A DNA stretch of 64,000 nucleotides from JAJXSS01 sp964547135 (GTDB lineage: Bacteria; Planctomycetota; Phycisphaerae; Phycisphaerales; Phycisphaeraceae), in NCBI GenBank assembly GCA_964547135.1, contig CAZJMK010000004.1, positions 1 through 64,000 of the forward strand. The letters run 5' to 3'. This document shows positions 43,401 through 52,023 of the stretch, piece after piece (positions within the stretch are counted from its first letter, which is position 1; each line of letters opens with the position of its first letter). A model generated the notes under the pieces. That model was not told where the DNA came from and searched no databases. It worked only from the letters and a program-made list of their open reading frames with translations. Made by a program: the position numbers and the translations under genes.

Positions 43401-44825
43401 ATGAAGAAGCAAAACCTTCACTCGCTCAAGTCAATCCCCCATCCGAGCAAAAGTGAATTGGATCGGATGGAAGCATTGCCTCCGGGCACGCCCGATGAGG
43501 ACGCGCCGGAGTTACGGTTTGATTCCCTCGAACTCGTCGAATCGACCGACGAAACCGGTCCGCAGCGGCGACGTTTTGTGGTCAGTCGTGAATTGCGCAA
43601 ACGCATCGACATCTATCTGCATCAACGCTTGAAGGGCATCAGTCGCAACAAGGTGCAGGAACTTATCGATCAGGGTGGCGTCACCATCAATGACAAACTG
43701 CCCAAAGCCAGCACGTTGCTGCATGAGGGCGATGTGGTCGATGTGATTCTGCCGCCGCCGGCCTTGCGCGAAATCGTGCCCGAACCGATTCCGCTGACGG
43801 TGCTTTACGAAGACGACGCCTTCATCGTTTTGAACAAACAGGCCAACCTGATCGTTCACCCGGCTCGTGGTCAGAATCGCGGCACGATGCTCAATGGGCT
43901 TGCGTATCACTTTCAACAAAAAATGATCGCAGCCGGGCACAGTTGGCAGCCGTATCACGCCGCCGGTTTTTCCAAGGGCATGAAAGCCGAGGGTGAAAAT
44001 AATTCGCTCCGTCGGCGGACTCGTGCCCAGCGTCTGGGTGAGTACAAATCACGCACCGACCCGACCGTGCCCGGTTTGTCGGCTGTCGGAGCCGAGGGCT
44101 TTCGACCCGGCATTGTGCATCGCCTTGATAAAAACACCACCGGCGTCATCGTCGTCGCCAAAAGCGATGCCGCCCATTGGCAGATCGCACGCCAATTTGA
44201 ATATCGCACCACCCTCAAAGCGTACCTGGCCATCGTGCATGGCAACTTCAAGGAACCCTCCGGCGTCATCGACGAGCCGATGGGCAAACACCCGACCATT
44301 CGTGAAGCCTACGCCATTCGTCGTGACACCCATGGCAAACAGGCCATCACGTTGTTTCGGGTGCGTGAACAATATCGCGGCTTTGCCCTGGTTGAGTTGG
44401 AACTGAAAACCGGGCGCACGCATCAAATTCGTGTACACCTGTCGTACCTGGGTCACCCCATCATCGGCGACATCGTTTACGGCGGCGAACCGTTGCATGA
44501 AGGTGATTTTGATCAGCCGCCCACGCCTGCCGGGGCGCGAAAATATGTCACCTTTGCACGCAGCCGAGACGATGGGTTGGCCATTGAATCACGCGCTTTG
44601 AAAAAACCGGGGCTGCTGATTGCCCACCCTGCGCTGCACGCTGCGTTTTTACGATTCACGCATCCCTTCACCCAAACACCAATGACCTTCACCGCACCGG
44701 TGCATGAGCCGATGTGCCGATTGATTCACGACCTGCGCACCCGCCCCAACCCCGATGCCCCGGTGATGCACGACGGTACATGGATTGACCTGAAACAGGC
44801 GGTGCCGCAATCTGAAAACAGTTGA
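43401..44825 (+). CDS. rluD: RluA/RluD-family rRNA pseudouridine synthase
   Basis: This 474-residue enzyme converts uridines in rRNA to pseudouridine. An N-terminal S4 RNA-binding domain (about residues 68-110, KRIDIYLHQRLKGISRNKVQELIDQGGVTIN) precedes the catalytic domain. Asp243 in GIVHRLDKNTTG is the catalytic residue, and LKTGRTHQIRVHLSYLGHPIIGDIVYGG is the conserved C-terminal core. An insert of about 45 residues (roughly 175-232, rich in Arg and Ser) separates the YEDDAFIVLNKQ strand region from the catalytic loop. At 474 residues it is about 150 longer than E. coli RluD. Which uridine is modified is not known. Confidence 0.88.
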   Translation: MKKQNLHSLKSIPHPSKSELDRMEALPPGTPDEDAPELRFDSLELVESTDETGPQRRRFVVSRELRKRIDIYLHQRLKGISRNKVQELIDQGGVTINDKLPKASTLLHEGDVVDVILPPPALREIVPEPIPLTVLYEDDAFIVLNKQANLIVHPARGQNRGTMLNGLAYHFQQKMIAAGHSWQPYHAAGFSKGMKAEGENNSLRRRTRAQRLGEYKSRTDPTVPGLSAVGAEGFRPGIVHRLDKNTTGVIVVAKSDAAHWQIARQFEYRTTLKAYLAIVHGNFKEPSGVIDEPMGKHPTIREAYAIRRDTHGKQAITLFRVREQYRGFALVELELKTGRTHQIRVHLSYLGHPIIGDIVYGGEPLHEGDFDQPPTPAGARKYVTFARSRDDGLAIESRALKKPGLLIAHPALHAAFLRFTHPFTQTPMTFTAPVHEPMCRLIHDLRTRPNPDAPVMHDGTWIDLKQAVPQSENS

Positions 44826-44849
44826 CAATAGTCATTACCATTGCACGAT

Positions 44850-44928
44850 GACGCCGAGGGCTTTAGCCCCGGTTCATTTTGTCAATGCAAATACCATCAA
44901 ACCATCCGGCCCTGAAGGGCACGGCGTC
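44850..44928. repeat. R9 cloverleaf-like palindrome
   Basis: The outer arms GACGCCG/CGGCGTC enclose two small hairpins, GGGCTTTAGCCC and GCCCTGAAGGGC. It lies between convergent genes. Confidence 0.8.
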
Positions 44929-44955
44929 ATCATCGCACGTTGTATATGCCTTGAT

Positions 44956-45693
44956 TCACCGCACCGCGCGACCGACAAAAAAGGGTCCGAGTTTTTCCAG
45001 GTACAATGAAGTCTGTTGCGTCTTGCGCATCGTCTGCACCAGCGCGGAAAGTGGAAACAGGTCTTTACCCATCAGGCCGATGACAAAATCATTGTCGGCT
45101 GCGTCCAACCCGTGACAAGCCAGTCGCACATCATGCGCCAAATCACCAGCACCAAATGAAAAACCGAGCTTGCCATGCTCGCCCAGAATCGCCCGCTGCT
45201 CTTCCATCGACAACTGCGCGAAACTGCCCTTGCGTCGCAATGGGTACCAAATCGCCCACGGCCAATCGTGATTCGTCACCGTACGTCGCGGCCTGTGCAA
45301 CAACGTGTCCAGCAAGTCAGGCTCATACCCCAGTGCATACGTGCGCCCCAGCATCGTGAATTGCGGTTTAAGTATCAGTTCAGTCCACGGGCTTTGCATC
45401 AACAACCTGCGCAGGTTTGTCACAAACACCGATGGGTCTTGCGTCAGTGTCAACAGTGCCACGCCCTGCGGGTTGTTGACATCTTCGTACAACACCATTT
45501 CCAGCGATACGTGCCCAAGTGCTTTTTGCAACAACGAAACATCCCTGCAACCGTCAAATACCAGCAGTTGCATCCACAAACGCTCGTCACTGGTCTGCGG
45601 CTGACCATCGCGCGGGGCACCCTTTTCACGCAAATCCGGCGGTTCCACTTTCGGTTGCATCATATCCCTCGCTTGCTGTGACAATTCGTCCAA
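44956..45693 (-). CDS. hemQ: Chlorite-dismutase-family protein, HemQ-like coproheme decarboxylase
   Basis: A 245-residue protein. The C-terminal half carries the dismutase-fold landmarks: WAIWYPLRRKGSFAQLSMEEQRAILGEHGKLG, with the histidine of EHG as the expected haem ligand, and VRLACHGLDAADNDFVIGLMGKDLFPLSALVQTMRKTQQTSLYLEKLGPFFVGR. In HemQ this enzyme turns coproheme into haem b in the coproporphyrin pathway. The N-terminal half is more divergent, so a non-HemQ member of the family is possible. It lies seven bases from rsmE on the same strand. Confidence 0.75.
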   Translation of the reverse strand: MDELSQQARDMMQPKVEPPDLREKGAPRDGQPQTSDERLWMQLLVFDGCRDVSLLQKALGHVSLEMVLYEDVNNPQGVALLTLTQDPSVFVTNLRRLLMQSPWTELILKPQFTMLGRTYALGYEPDLLDTLLHRPRRTVTNHDWPWAIWYPLRRKGSFAQLSMEEQRAILGEHGKLGFSFGAGDLAHDVRLACHGLDAADNDFVIGLMGKDLFPLSALVQTMRKTQQTSLYLEKLGPFFVGRAVR

Positions 45694-45699
45694 CGCAAA

Positions 45700-46422
45700 T
45701 CAGTGAAGCGTCATATACCTTAGCACACTCACCGCTGCCACCGCAGCCGTCTCGATCCGCAACACATTGGGCCCAATGCACCAGGGTACACACGAAGCCG
45801 CCTCGGCCTGTTGCAGTTCCTCCGGCGACCACCCCCCTTCCGGGCCTATCAACACAAGTATTTTCGTCGCCTGTCGGATTGATTGCTGCAACTTTTCATG
45901 GTCGTTCGACGCTGCCACCGGTGAAGCCAGCAAACGTAAATCACTGGGCAGTGCCAACGCACCTTGCAAATCAACCTCATCTTCCACCCTCGGCAAATGC
46001 ACTCGTCCGCTCTGCTTGGCAGCTTCCACGATGATGCGATTAAAACGTTGGCGACGATGAGCACTGAACTCGGTGACGCTTCGTCTCGTCCGAAGCGGTA
46101 TCACCCGATTCACACCGACCTGACAAAGCTGATTGATCATGTCATCGCCGCGCGAACCTTTGGGCAGGGCCGTCGCCAGGGTCACCTGTGGCTGATCCGT
46201 CGCATGGTCCTGTAAAGCGATCACCTTTACCAAGGCCTGATCGCGCTGATACGCCACCAGTTCCGCCTCAGCCGTGCGACCCCGACCATCGAACAACAGC
46301 AACGCATCGCCCGACTGCAAACGCAGCACACGCCTGGCATGGCGCGACTCCTCATCGCCCAGCATCACCATGCTCTGTAACCCTGCACTCTGCAGCGCTT
46401 CCGGCTCATAAAATCGATGCAT
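45700..46422 (-). CDS. rsmE: 16S rRNA (uracil-1498-N3)-methyltransferase
   Basis: This 240-residue SPOUT methyltransferase has a PUA-like N-terminus (MHRFYEP, then EESRHARRVLRLQSGDALLLFDGRG). The trefoil-knot C-terminus reads TLATALPKGSRGDDMINQLCQVGVNRVIPL, WNRIIVEAAKQSGR, LIGPEGGWSPEELQQAE and GPNVLRIETAAVAAVSVL, the last two being the S-adenosylmethionine site. It methylates U1498 of 16S rRNA. It precedes the HemQ-like gene and is probably in the same transcript. Confidence 0.93.
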   Translation of the reverse strand: MHRFYEPEALQSAGLQSMVMLGDEESRHARRVLRLQSGDALLLFDGRGRTAEAELVAYQRDQALVKVIALQDHATDQPQVTLATALPKGSRGDDMINQLCQVGVNRVIPLRTRRSVTEFSAHRRQRFNRIIVEAAKQSGRVHLPRVEDEVDLQGALALPSDLRLLASPVAASNDHEKLQQSIRQATKILVLIGPEGGWSPEELQQAEAASCVPWCIGPNVLRIETAAVAAVSVLRYMTLH

Positions 46423-46483
46423 CAATCAACCCTTTACTGCAATTCACCTGATTCCTTGATGGGCGGGAATTGCCATGATGATT

Positions 46484-47326
46484 TTACTGACGCCGCCACT
46501 GGGTCGGGCTGCGGCCCGTGCGGGCTTTGAACTGGCGCGAAAAAAAGTAAATGTCACGATACCCCAGTGCCTCGGCCACCTGTTTCACCGACAAGGCCGA
46601 CTCACGCAACAATTGCCCCGCCCGCTGGATTTTGCAGTCAATGGCGTACTCGTGCGGACTGGTGCCGATGATTCGGCGAAACAGTTTGCCAAAATGATCA
46701 GGGCTGTAGCCCGCCTGTCGCGCAGTCTGCGCCAGTGAAAACGATTGTGCCGGCTGCTCACGCAGCTGGTCCGCGATGCGATGCACCCATTGATGCTGGT
46801 GCAAGCGTGTGCCCGACATCGGCTGATCATCATGTGCCTGCATATCACCCGTCAAATCCAGCAACACCCCACGCAACAGATGCGATGCTTTTTCCGCAAG
46901 GCGGTATTGCTGTGCAGGTGCTGCGTTTTTCAGATGGGCAAAGTCCTGCGCCAGGCGCGAGGTCACGGCTTCGATCATCGTCATGTTGGTCACCGTGAAA
47001 ACGTGCTGACGGGGTGACCAGGCTTGTGATCGCACTCGATTGCGCCGGTCCAGCAGGTCAAAATGAACGTAATTAACCCCCAGCCGAAGTTGCGGATCAT
47101 GCTCGGCAAGGTACAAACCGCCGGGACGCATCCATAAGCACACCCCGGGGTACAGTTCGATCACCCCGTTGTGCGTTTTCATTCGGCCTCGCCCCGCCCA
47201 AACCAGCCAAAGATCGCAATCTTTGAGTTGTTTGCTCCAGCCAAGATCAAGCTTCCAACCCGGCTCGGTACGCACACGACCAGCGGAGTTAACCTGAATA
47301 TCCGCCTGTAGCCAAGGGTCAGGCAT
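46484..47326 (-). CDS. AraC-family transcriptional regulator
   Basis: This 280-residue regulator has a cupin-like N-terminal sensor (VWAGRGRMKTHNGVIELYPGVCLWMRPG) and a C-terminal double helix-turn-helix (FSLAQTARQAGYSPDHFGKLFRRIIGTSPHEYAIDCKIQRAGQLL and VKQVAEALGYRDIYFFSRQFKARTGRSPTQW). Such proteins usually activate sugar-related genes. It is divergent from the PhyH gene 100 bases away, which with the following UroD-like gene is its probable target. Confidence 0.9.
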   Translation of the reverse strand: MPDPWLQADIQVNSAGRVRTEPGWKLDLGWSKQLKDCDLWLVWAGRGRMKTHNGVIELYPGVCLWMRPGGLYLAEHDPQLRLGVNYVHFDLLDRRNRVRSQAWSPRQHVFTVTNMTMIEAVTSRLAQDFAHLKNAAPAQQYRLAEKASHLLRGVLLDLTGDMQAHDDQPMSGTRLHQHQWVHRIADQLREQPAQSFSLAQTARQAGYSPDHFGKLFRRIIGTSPHEYAIDCKIQRAGQLLRESALSVKQVAEALGYRDIYFFSRQFKARTGRSPTQWRRQ

Positions 47327-47429
47327 GGTTCACCATGACGGAATCGTACAAATGAATCATGGTTGTGTCCATGGTCAAGCGTCGGGCAGGCTGCCATGAT
47401 TAACAAACCCTGTGACGGAGAACATGACC

Positions 47430-48296
47430 ATGAGCAACTCGACCAAGGGACCGAACATCGACAGTGCGACGACCTCGGAGATGCACGCCCCGGAGTTGTA
47501 TGCCGTGGCGGATAATGCACGACCCTACCAGGGGCTTGCGACGTTGGATGCCACTGCATTGCAACAGTACGAGCAGAATGGTTTTCTGGCGGTGGAACAA
47601 GCCTTGTCAGAAGATGAAGTCGAATCCGCCAAACAAGGCATCACGGACTTGATTCTGCGCGGGCATGAACGCGGGGCGAGTGTGATGATCGAGGCGGCAG
47701 GGCAAGAACAGTGGGCAACGCTGGGGGCGGACAAACGCATGGATTTGGTGCGTCGGTTGTTTGGTTTCTGTGCTGCGGAGCCGAGGCTGGCTGCGGTGGC
47801 GCATCACCCGGCCATATTGTGGGTGGTACGGCGGATCATCGGCGGTGAGCCGCGCTGCTTTCAGGAAATGGCGTTATTGAAGCCGCCGCACATCGGCAGG
47901 GAAAAACCGTGGCATCAGGACGCGGCTTACTTTGATTTTCCACCGGGGACCAAGGTCGTGGGTGTGTGGATTGCGCTGGATGCGGCGACGGTGGAAAATG
48001 GCTGCATGCATGTGTTACCGGGGACGCACCTGCATGGACCGACGATTCATTTCAAGCGACGCGACTGGCAGATTTGTGACAAGGAGATACTTGGCAAGCG
48101 CTGCGTGGCTGTGCCGCTCGCACCGGGTGGGTTGATGTTATTTGATGGATTACTGCATCATGGCACCCCGCACAACCATTCGCCGTATCGCAGAAGGGCG
48201 CTGCAATTTCACTATTGCCAGGCGGATGTGCAACCTGCCAACCCGTCGCCGCGTATGACGATATTTGGGAGTGAAGGCAAGGATGTGACGTGTTGA
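47430..48296 (+). CDS. Phytanoyl-CoA dioxygenase (PhyH) family oxygenase
   Basis: This 288-residue Fe(II)/2-oxoglutarate-dependent oxygenase has KPWHQDAAYF supplying His and Asp iron ligands (about residues 157-166) and GLLHHGTPHNHSPYRRRALQFHY supplying the distal His and the 2-oxoglutarate-binding Arg. An N-terminal extension of about 40 residues precedes LQQYEQNGFLAVEQALSEDEV, the canonical family opening. The substrate is unknown. The ATG is chosen at nine bases from GGAG; an ATG two codons earlier is possible. Divergent from the AraC gene and followed by the UroD-like gene. Confidence 0.85.
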   Translation: MSNSTKGPNIDSATTSEMHAPELYAVADNARPYQGLATLDATALQQYEQNGFLAVEQALSEDEVESAKQGITDLILRGHERGASVMIEAAGQEQWATLGADKRMDLVRRLFGFCAAEPRLAAVAHHPAILWVVRRIIGGEPRCFQEMALLKPPHIGREKPWHQDAAYFDFPPGTKVVGVWIALDAATVENGCMHVLPGTHLHGPTIHFKRRDWQICDKEILGKRCVAVPLAPGGLMLFDGLLHHGTPHNHSPYRRRALQFHYCQADVQPANPSPRMTIFGSEGKDVTC

Positions 48297-48331
48297 GGGA
48301 AATTGATGATGGTTGATGAAAGGAATGAGGC

Positions 48332-49444
48332 ATGACGGGACGTGAGAACTTATTGCGGGTGTTGCGCGGGGAAAAGCCGGGGTGGGTTCCCTGTTCGATC
48401 AACGTGAACCAGTGGTTTGGGCATCACCAGCGGTTCGGGTTGTTGCCGGAGGAATTGAAAGGATCGCAAACGAATTTTGATGTGATGAAGCAGTTGGGTT
48501 GCGATCTGTTTGTACGCATGGATGGTGGTTTGCGTGGAGCTGAGGGTGGTCCGCCTTGGGAAAATGTGGTGGAGGCAGGCTCACTGGGCAAGCGGACGAT
48601 ACGCAAGGTAAGCACACCCTTTGGCGAGTTGCGGAGCGTCTGTCAGGAACAGGAACAGTTCAGTTCGGTTTATCAGGAGGAGGATTTGATCAAGGATTGG
48701 GAGCGTGACCAGAAAGCTTATCGCTGGGTGTTGGAGCGGTCACGTGCGGTGTGGGATGCACAGGCTTTTGCCAGGAGTCAGGCAATCGTGGGGGATCAGG
48801 GATTGGTGTTGGCTTCGACGTGGTGTACGCCGCTCAAGAAGTTGCATCATGATTTCGGGTTGGATGGAGCGTGTTTGTTTGTGATGGATCAGCCGGAGGA
48901 GGCGCAGGAATTGTGTGATTTGTTTTGGAGAGGACTTTGGCCGGGCTTGCAGCAAATGGCGGCCAGTGACGAGGTGACGGCCGTTTGCTTTGAGGACAAC
49001 GTGGACACGCCGTTTTATCCGCCGGGGATGATGGAAAGGTATTGGGTGCCGTATGTCAGGCAGACGGCGGAGTTGTTTCATGAGCGGGGGAAGTTTGTGT
49101 TTGTGCATGCGTGCGGAAAGTTGCACGATTTGAAACAGGCACTGACGGAGGCAAAGGTGGATGGGCTGGATGGCATGCCGCATCCGCCGTTGGGGGATTG
49201 GACGATTGAAGATGCCCGCTCGATGCCGGGCCACTTCGTGTACGACGGGGGCTTTGGAGCACATGAACAGGTGACGAAGAATGATGAGCAGGTGGAAGCG
49301 TTTTACGCGGATTTTTTTACAAAGATGAAGGGACATGATCGCTTCATCTTTGCGGCGGCGTGCCAGACGGCGATTACCACCCGGTGGGAGAGAATCAAAA
49401 AAGTGGTGAGCTTGTGCAGGGAGTATGGGGGAAGGCCATACTGA
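48332..49444 (+). CDS. UroD-like methyltransferase-family protein
   Basis: This 370-residue protein belongs to the uroporphyrinogen decarboxylase-like superfamily. MTGRENLLRVLRGEKPGWVPC is the usual opening. FVHACGKLHDL (about residue 252-262) matches the HxCG zinc motif of corrinoid-dependent methyltransferases such as MtaA, and a late Cys in FAAACQTA could be the third ligand. It more likely moves methyl groups than decarboxylates uroporphyrinogen. It begins 35 bases after the PhyH gene, suggesting a shared pathway controlled by the AraC regulator; the substrate is not known. Confidence 0.75.
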   Translation: MTGRENLLRVLRGEKPGWVPCSINVNQWFGHHQRFGLLPEELKGSQTNFDVMKQLGCDLFVRMDGGLRGAEGGPPWENVVEAGSLGKRTIRKVSTPFGELRSVCQEQEQFSSVYQEEDLIKDWERDQKAYRWVLERSRAVWDAQAFARSQAIVGDQGLVLASTWCTPLKKLHHDFGLDGACLFVMDQPEEAQELCDLFWRGLWPGLQQMAASDEVTAVCFEDNVDTPFYPPGMMERYWVPYVRQTAELFHERGKFVFVHACGKLHDLKQALTEAKVDGLDGMPHPPLGDWTIEDARSMPGHFVYDGGFGAHEQVTKNDEQVEAFYADFFTKMKGHDRFIFAAACQTAITTRWERIKKVVSLCREYGGRPY

Positions 49445-49500
49445 TCTTTCTGCAAACAGAAAGATCAGGCGTGGGGCAATCATGTTTGTCAATGGTTGAT

Positions 49501-50301
49501 TTAACGGGGGACGAAGATGATCACCTGGCCGGTGTAGCTTTGCCGCAGGTCTTCGTGGACCATGAAGAATTCGCCGACGACCGGGTCCACCAGCCAGGCA
49601 CCGTAACGGTTGAAACGCAGGAGCGTGATCATGTGACGACCTGAACGCTCGACCGCGATCGGCGTCACAATCGGTGTGGGCATGAGCATCAATTCGTCGT
49701 AGCCGGGTTGCAGCAATCGTGGTTGATAGCGTGTACCCGCAAGGCGACGTTCCAAGCCATCGAGGGCACGAATGAGCGTGGCCCCGGAACCGGAACGGGT
49801 TTGGGTAAACTCAGCCATTTCCGCTTCGGTGGTGTTGATGCCCAGTCGTACCAGGGCGGTGGCACAGGCGGCTGCGACACAGGAGTAATTCTGCGATTGC
49901 AAAATGGCGCCGTCTGTTGGGAGGTCACGACCCAGCACGGCGGTGGGTGTGGTTTGCAACATCCAGAACCCGCCGTTGAGGAAGTAAAAAAGGCCGCAGA
50001 GCATGGCGATTTTGACCAGTCTGCGTTGGCGGGGCAGATGGGCAAACGCCAGGGCACAGCCGATGACGATCATGAACAGCGGCGCCGCGGCAGTGCCTTC
50101 GAGGTAAGTGAGGATCGAAGGCGGAATCACCAGCACCGCCAGCGCGGGGGTGTGAATGAGGTACACCCAAAGGAAGAGCAGCATGAGGGCGAGGGCGAGG
50201 GTGAGGCGGGCAATGGTTTTGGAACCACGAGCGAGCATGCAACCGACCACCAGCGCCAGCAGCGTCAAACTGGACATGAGCAGAAACCAGAGTGTCGCCA
50301 T
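49501..50301 (-). CDS. Membrane protein with C39-peptidase-like domain
   Basis: A 266-residue protein. The first 110 residues form about four membrane helices (ATLWFLLMSSLTLLALVVGCML; LTLALALMLLFLWVYLI; AAPLFMIVIGCALAFAHL; IAMLCGLFYFLNGGFW). The rest resembles a bacteriocin-processing C39 peptidase: QSQNYSCVAAACATALVRLGI holds the catalytic Cys, and HMITLLRFNRYGAWLVDP holds His and Asp. In C39 the order is Cys-His-Asp, as here. No ABC transporter or Gly-Gly peptide gene is adjacent, so the target is unknown. GAGG precedes the chosen ATG. Confidence 0.7.
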   Translation of the reverse strand: MATLWFLLMSSLTLLALVVGCMLARGSKTIARLTLALALMLLFLWVYLIHTPALAVLVIPPSILTYLEGTAAAPLFMIVIGCALAFAHLPRQRRLVKIAMLCGLFYFLNGGFWMLQTTPTAVLGRDLPTDGAILQSQNYSCVAAACATALVRLGINTTEAEMAEFTQTRSGSGATLIRALDGLERRLAGTRYQPRLLQPGYDELMLMPTPIVTPIAVERSGRHMITLLRFNRYGAWLVDPVVGEFFMVHEDLRQSYTGQVIIFVPR

Positions 50302-50680
50302 GGTTGCCTCACGGTGTGCCGTATGGATGGCCAATGAAGACGTTTTTGTCTCCAGATAACCATCGACCAAAACCTTGGCTTGCTTTGCCTTAAAACATCA
50401 GTCTGCTTGGCCGAACGTACCCAACCTTGAAATGAACCATTCCGTGCATGGGCTTGCCAGTGTCAACGCGGTAAAGATGGATACCCGGCTGTGAAAATGG
50501 AGCGATCAGGCCAACTGGGAAAGACCAAACTGGTACAAATGTGGGTTTTCATTGAACCAGCAACCAAGTGATTTGCCGCTTCTCTCCGAAGCGCAATGAA
50601 ACCAGTTTGCAGCGGCTGTCATTTCATATTATCTATAATCAAGCGATTTTTTTGATTTTGTCATTTTGATGTCGAACCAG

Positions 50681-50720
50681 TTGACTTATTTCGTCCATGT
50701 GGTATAACTGGTATATACCA
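50681..50720 (+). promoter_or_regulatory. Promoter and operator of the gntR-family gene
   Basis: TTGACT and TATAAC, 16 bases apart, form a good promoter. Directly after lies the perfect palindrome TGGTATATACCA (50709-50720), preceded by a half-site TGGTATAAC. This layout suggests autorepression. The remaining upstream 370 bases hold nothing recognised. Confidence 0.6.
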
Positions 50721-50742
50721 TCTTCCAATCAACGGGAAAAGC

Positions 50743-51918
50743 ATGTCCACACTGACGGTTGATTCCGTGCTTTCGCAGGTGCAGGGCGATTCCAGCCAGC
50801 AGTTGCACCATGAACTACGTCGGTTGATTGAGCATGGCCGCATCCCGGCTGGCGAGGCGTTGCCTTCGGAGCGTGACTTGGCGCGTCGTCTGCGTTTGGC
50901 ACGCGGCACGGTACGACAAGCGTTGGCGCTTTTGGAAGAAGATGGGCTGATTGATTGTTCACATGGACGAGTACGTCGGGTATCCAGTCGCAATCCCAAA
51001 GCCAAGGGTTTGATGGTTTCGACCATCGCGCTGTTGGCGACCTTACCCCGACCGGAAGAGATACCCGGCTTCACCCCGGCGTGGGACCCCTACATTCAAA
51101 TTCACGCAGGCAAACGATTGGAGGCACAGGGCTATCACCTGCTGGCCATCAACCCGCGCACGCTGGGCAGTGATGCGTCAGGCCTGCTTTCGGATCGACC
51201 GGCTGGGGTGATGGCGATGCACGAAGTGGGCGAGTCGCCGATGGGCCGTGAGTTGCTGTCAACACTATCAAAAGCAGGTTTGCCGGTGGTCGTGTATGGC
51301 GATTCGCCGGAGTTGTCGGGACTGGACCATGTGGCATCGGATCATCAGCAGGGAGCGTATGAATTGTCGCGCTGGTTGGTTGAGCGTGGGTGCAAACGGG
51401 TGTTGCGCTTGTGGCGGTTTCCGCAGCAGCATCATTGGGTGACGCAGCGCGATGCGGGGTATGTGCAGGCGATGCGGGAGGCGGGGTTGCCGGTGTTGGA
51501 GGCGGTGCGTACGCCGGAGTTGGAACACGATGTGGAGCATCGCGATCAGTTTGAGCATGTGGTGCGTGTGCTGGCGGGGTATTTGTATGAGCATGTGGTG
51601 ACCGCTGGGGAGCCGGTGGATGCGGTGATGACGGCGACGGATTCGCATGCGGTGGAAATCGCGGCAGCGCTGCGTTACCTGGGCAAAAAACCCAATGAGG
51701 ATGTGAAACTGGTGGGTTACGACCATGCCTGGCCGCAGGTGCCCTCGGCGCAATGGGAACCGGCGGGACCGCTGGCGACAATGGATAAAAATAATGCAGC
51801 ACTGGCGGAGGCGATGGTGAAGTTGTTGTTGGATCGGGTGGGCGGTTCGGCTGAGCCTGCGGCGCAACATGTTCGGCTGGCACCGACGCTGGTGTGCCTG
51901 GAAAAGAGTTCGATTTAA
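50743..51918 (+). CDS. GntR-family regulator with LacI-type sugar sensor (AraR-like)
   Basis: This 391-residue regulator has a winged helix of the GntR type (residues 21-75, LHHELRRLIEHGRIPAGEALPSERDLARRLRLARGTVRQALALLEEDGLI) joined to a periplasmic-binding-protein-like domain (QIHAGKRLEAQGYHLLAINPRTLG, ASDHQQGAYELSRWLVERG, VMTATDSHAVEIAAALRYLG, KLVGYDHAWPQ). This combination is that of AraR-like regulators that release DNA on binding a sugar. A palindrome overlaps its start of transcription. It heads a small group with a PEP-CTERM protein and a prepilin protein. Confidence 0.88.
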   Translation: MSTLTVDSVLSQVQGDSSQQLHHELRRLIEHGRIPAGEALPSERDLARRLRLARGTVRQALALLEEDGLIDCSHGRVRRVSSRNPKAKGLMVSTIALLATLPRPEEIPGFTPAWDPYIQIHAGKRLEAQGYHLLAINPRTLGSDASGLLSDRPAGVMAMHEVGESPMGRELLSTLSKAGLPVVVYGDSPELSGLDHVASDHQQGAYELSRWLVERGCKRVLRLWRFPQQHHWVTQRDAGYVQAMREAGLPVLEAVRTPELEHDVEHRDQFEHVVRVLAGYLYEHVVTAGEPVDAVMTATDSHAVEIAAALRYLGKKPNEDVKLVGYDHAWPQVPSAQWEPAGPLATMDKNNAALAEAMVKLLLDRVGGSAEPAAQHVRLAPTLVCLEKSSI

Positions 51919-52023
51919 TTGGTTGAGTAAGGATTTGAGTACCAGAGAGAGAAGTCGATCGATTGTGTCGCTGCGTGCTAGAAACCTGTCTTGGATACAA
52001 CCTTTTTGCTGGAGGGCATGATC

